DNA from: CAYWMY01 sp046352935
GTDB taxonomy: Bacteria > Pseudomonadota > Gammaproteobacteria > Steroidobacterales > Steroidobacteraceae
Length of the DNA stretch: 64,000 bases
Reading direction: 5' to 3'
Assembly (NCBI GenBank): GCA_046352935.1
Contig: JAXMGR010000005.1
Coordinates: forward strand, 1 to 64,000
Shown here: piece by piece, positions 63,368-64,000 of the stretch
Position numbering within the stretch: the first letter of the stretch is position 1
Layout: every line of letters starts with the position of its first letter
Program-made: the position numbers and the translations under genes
The notes under the pieces: model-generated
Told to the model about the DNA's origin: nothing
What the model saw: the letters and a program-made list of their open reading frames with translations, nothing else
Databases searched by the model: none

Positions 63368-64000
63368 TCAGGACGCCTTCTTCATCACGGCTTCCGCGAC
63401 GTTCGCAGGTACCTCGAGGTACTTGCCGAACTCCATCGTGAAGGTCGCGCGACCCTGGCTCATCGAACGCACGTTGGTCGCGTAACCGAACATCTCGGCC
63501 AGCGGCACTTCGGCGGTGATGACCTTGCCGGACACCGACTCCTCCATGCCCATGATCTGCCCCCGGCGGCGATTCAGGTCGCCGATGACGTCACCCGAGT
63601 ATTCCTCGGGCGTGACCACCTCGACCTTCATGATGGGCTCGAGCAGGACGGGCTTGGCCTTCCGGAAGCCCTCCTTGAAGCCCATGCTGCCGGCGATCTT
63701 GAACGCCATTTCGCTCGAGTCGACGTCGTGATACGAACCGTCGAAGATCGCCACCCTGACATCGACCACCGGATAGCCGGCGATGACGCCACCGGCCAGC
63801 GCCTCCTGGATGCCCTTGTCGACAGCCGGGATGAACTCGCGCGGCACCACACCGCCCACGATCTCGTTGACGAATTCGTAACCCGCACCCGACTCGCGCG
63901 GCTCCAGGCGCAGCCACACGTGACCGTACTGGCCGCGACCGCCGGACTGGCGCACGAACTTGCCTTCCTGCTCGACTTTCGCGCGGATCGTCTCCCGGTA
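63368..64000 (-). CDS. fusA: Elongation factor G (C-terminal part; N-terminus beyond window)
   Basis: The last 210 codons or so of the translocase EF-G. The reading frame is open to the right edge (YRETIRAKVEQEGKFVRQSG) and continues through GRGQYGHVWLRLEPRE, LEPIMKVEVVTPEEYSGDVI and the end VAEAVMKKAS. It covers domains IV and V; the GTPase domain is outside the window. Sixty-three bases separate it from tuf. Confidence 0.97.
   Translation of the reverse strand, partial: YRETIRAKVEQEGKFVRQSGGRGQYGHVWLRLEPRESGAGYEFVNEIVGGVVPREFIPAVDKGIQEALAGGVIAGYPVVDVRVAIFDGSYHDVDSSEMAFKIAGSMGFKEGFRKAKPVLLEPIMKVEVVTPEEYSGDVIGDLNRRRGQIMGMEESVSGKVITAEVPLAEMFGYATNVRSMSQGRATFTMEFGKYLEVPANVAEAVMKKAS

Overview
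The window is uniformly GC-rich and densely coded, with no phage, IS, CRISPR, rRNA or tRNA genes that I could see. The housekeeping blocks are typical of a gammaproteobacterium. These are miaB-phoH-ybeY-corC-lnt-leuS-lptE; uvrA divergent from an MFS gene and ssb; and fusA-tuf followed by the S10, spc and alpha ribosomal operons ending in rplQ. A Xanthomonadales/Nevskiales/Steroidobacter-like lineage is my inference from gene order, not something the sequence proves.

Region 1 (1-7.2 kb) holds two divergent transcription units. Leftward is a putative operon encoding a cytochrome c/FG-GAP lipoprotein, an SDR oxidoreductase, a nitrilase-superfamily amidase and a BtuB-like TonB-dependent receptor that runs off the left edge. 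Rightward are a TetR regulator and an isochorismatase-fold protein with altered catalytic residues. A perfect palindrome, TTATAGGG-N6-CCCTATAA, lies between the two units and overlaps a consensus -10 box for the tetR gene.

Region 2 (7.2-23.7 kb) is a long leftward array with very tight spacing and many 4-base stop/start overlaps. In transcription order it is TetR, a palindromic operator, acyl-CoA dehydrogenase, acyl-CoA ligase, 2-oxoacid dehydrogenase E1 alpha, E1 beta and E2, a crotonase, a zinc alcohol dehydrogenase, a ribose-type ABC permease, a substrate-binding lipoprotein, a permease fused to a strictosidine-synthase-like beta-propeller, a second free propeller, a double ABC ATPase and another SDR. 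It looks like one uptake-and-catabolism system for an unidentified carbon source, with CoA activation, oxidation and oxidative decarboxylation. The permease-propeller fusion and two enzymes lacking canonical catalytic residues make it the most novel part of the window.

Region 3 (23.7-47.9 kb) holds an MFS transporter, glucokinase, an HExxH protein where holA often sits, the lptE-to-miaB cluster, a membrane GGDEF/EAL protein, ssb, a second MFS transporter, uvrA, an HDOD protein, a GNAT protein, a small Ala/Pro/Glu-rich lipoprotein with an intrinsic terminator, pepQ, a pentapeptide-repeat protein and mscL.

Region 4 (47.8-64 kb) holds the ribosomal-protein operons on the minus strand: fusA (partial), tuf, rpsJ, rplC-D-W-B, rpsS, rplV, rpsC, rplP, rpmC, rpsQ, rplN-X-E, rpsN, rpsH, rplF-R, rpsE, rpmD, rplO, secY, rpmJ, rpsM-K-D, rpoA and rplQ, closed by an intrinsic terminator. 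rplD carries an apparent one-base deletion. rpsJ is separated from rplC by 234 bases that hold a good sigma70-like promoter and two stem-loops. No gene-free stretch exceeds 300 bases.
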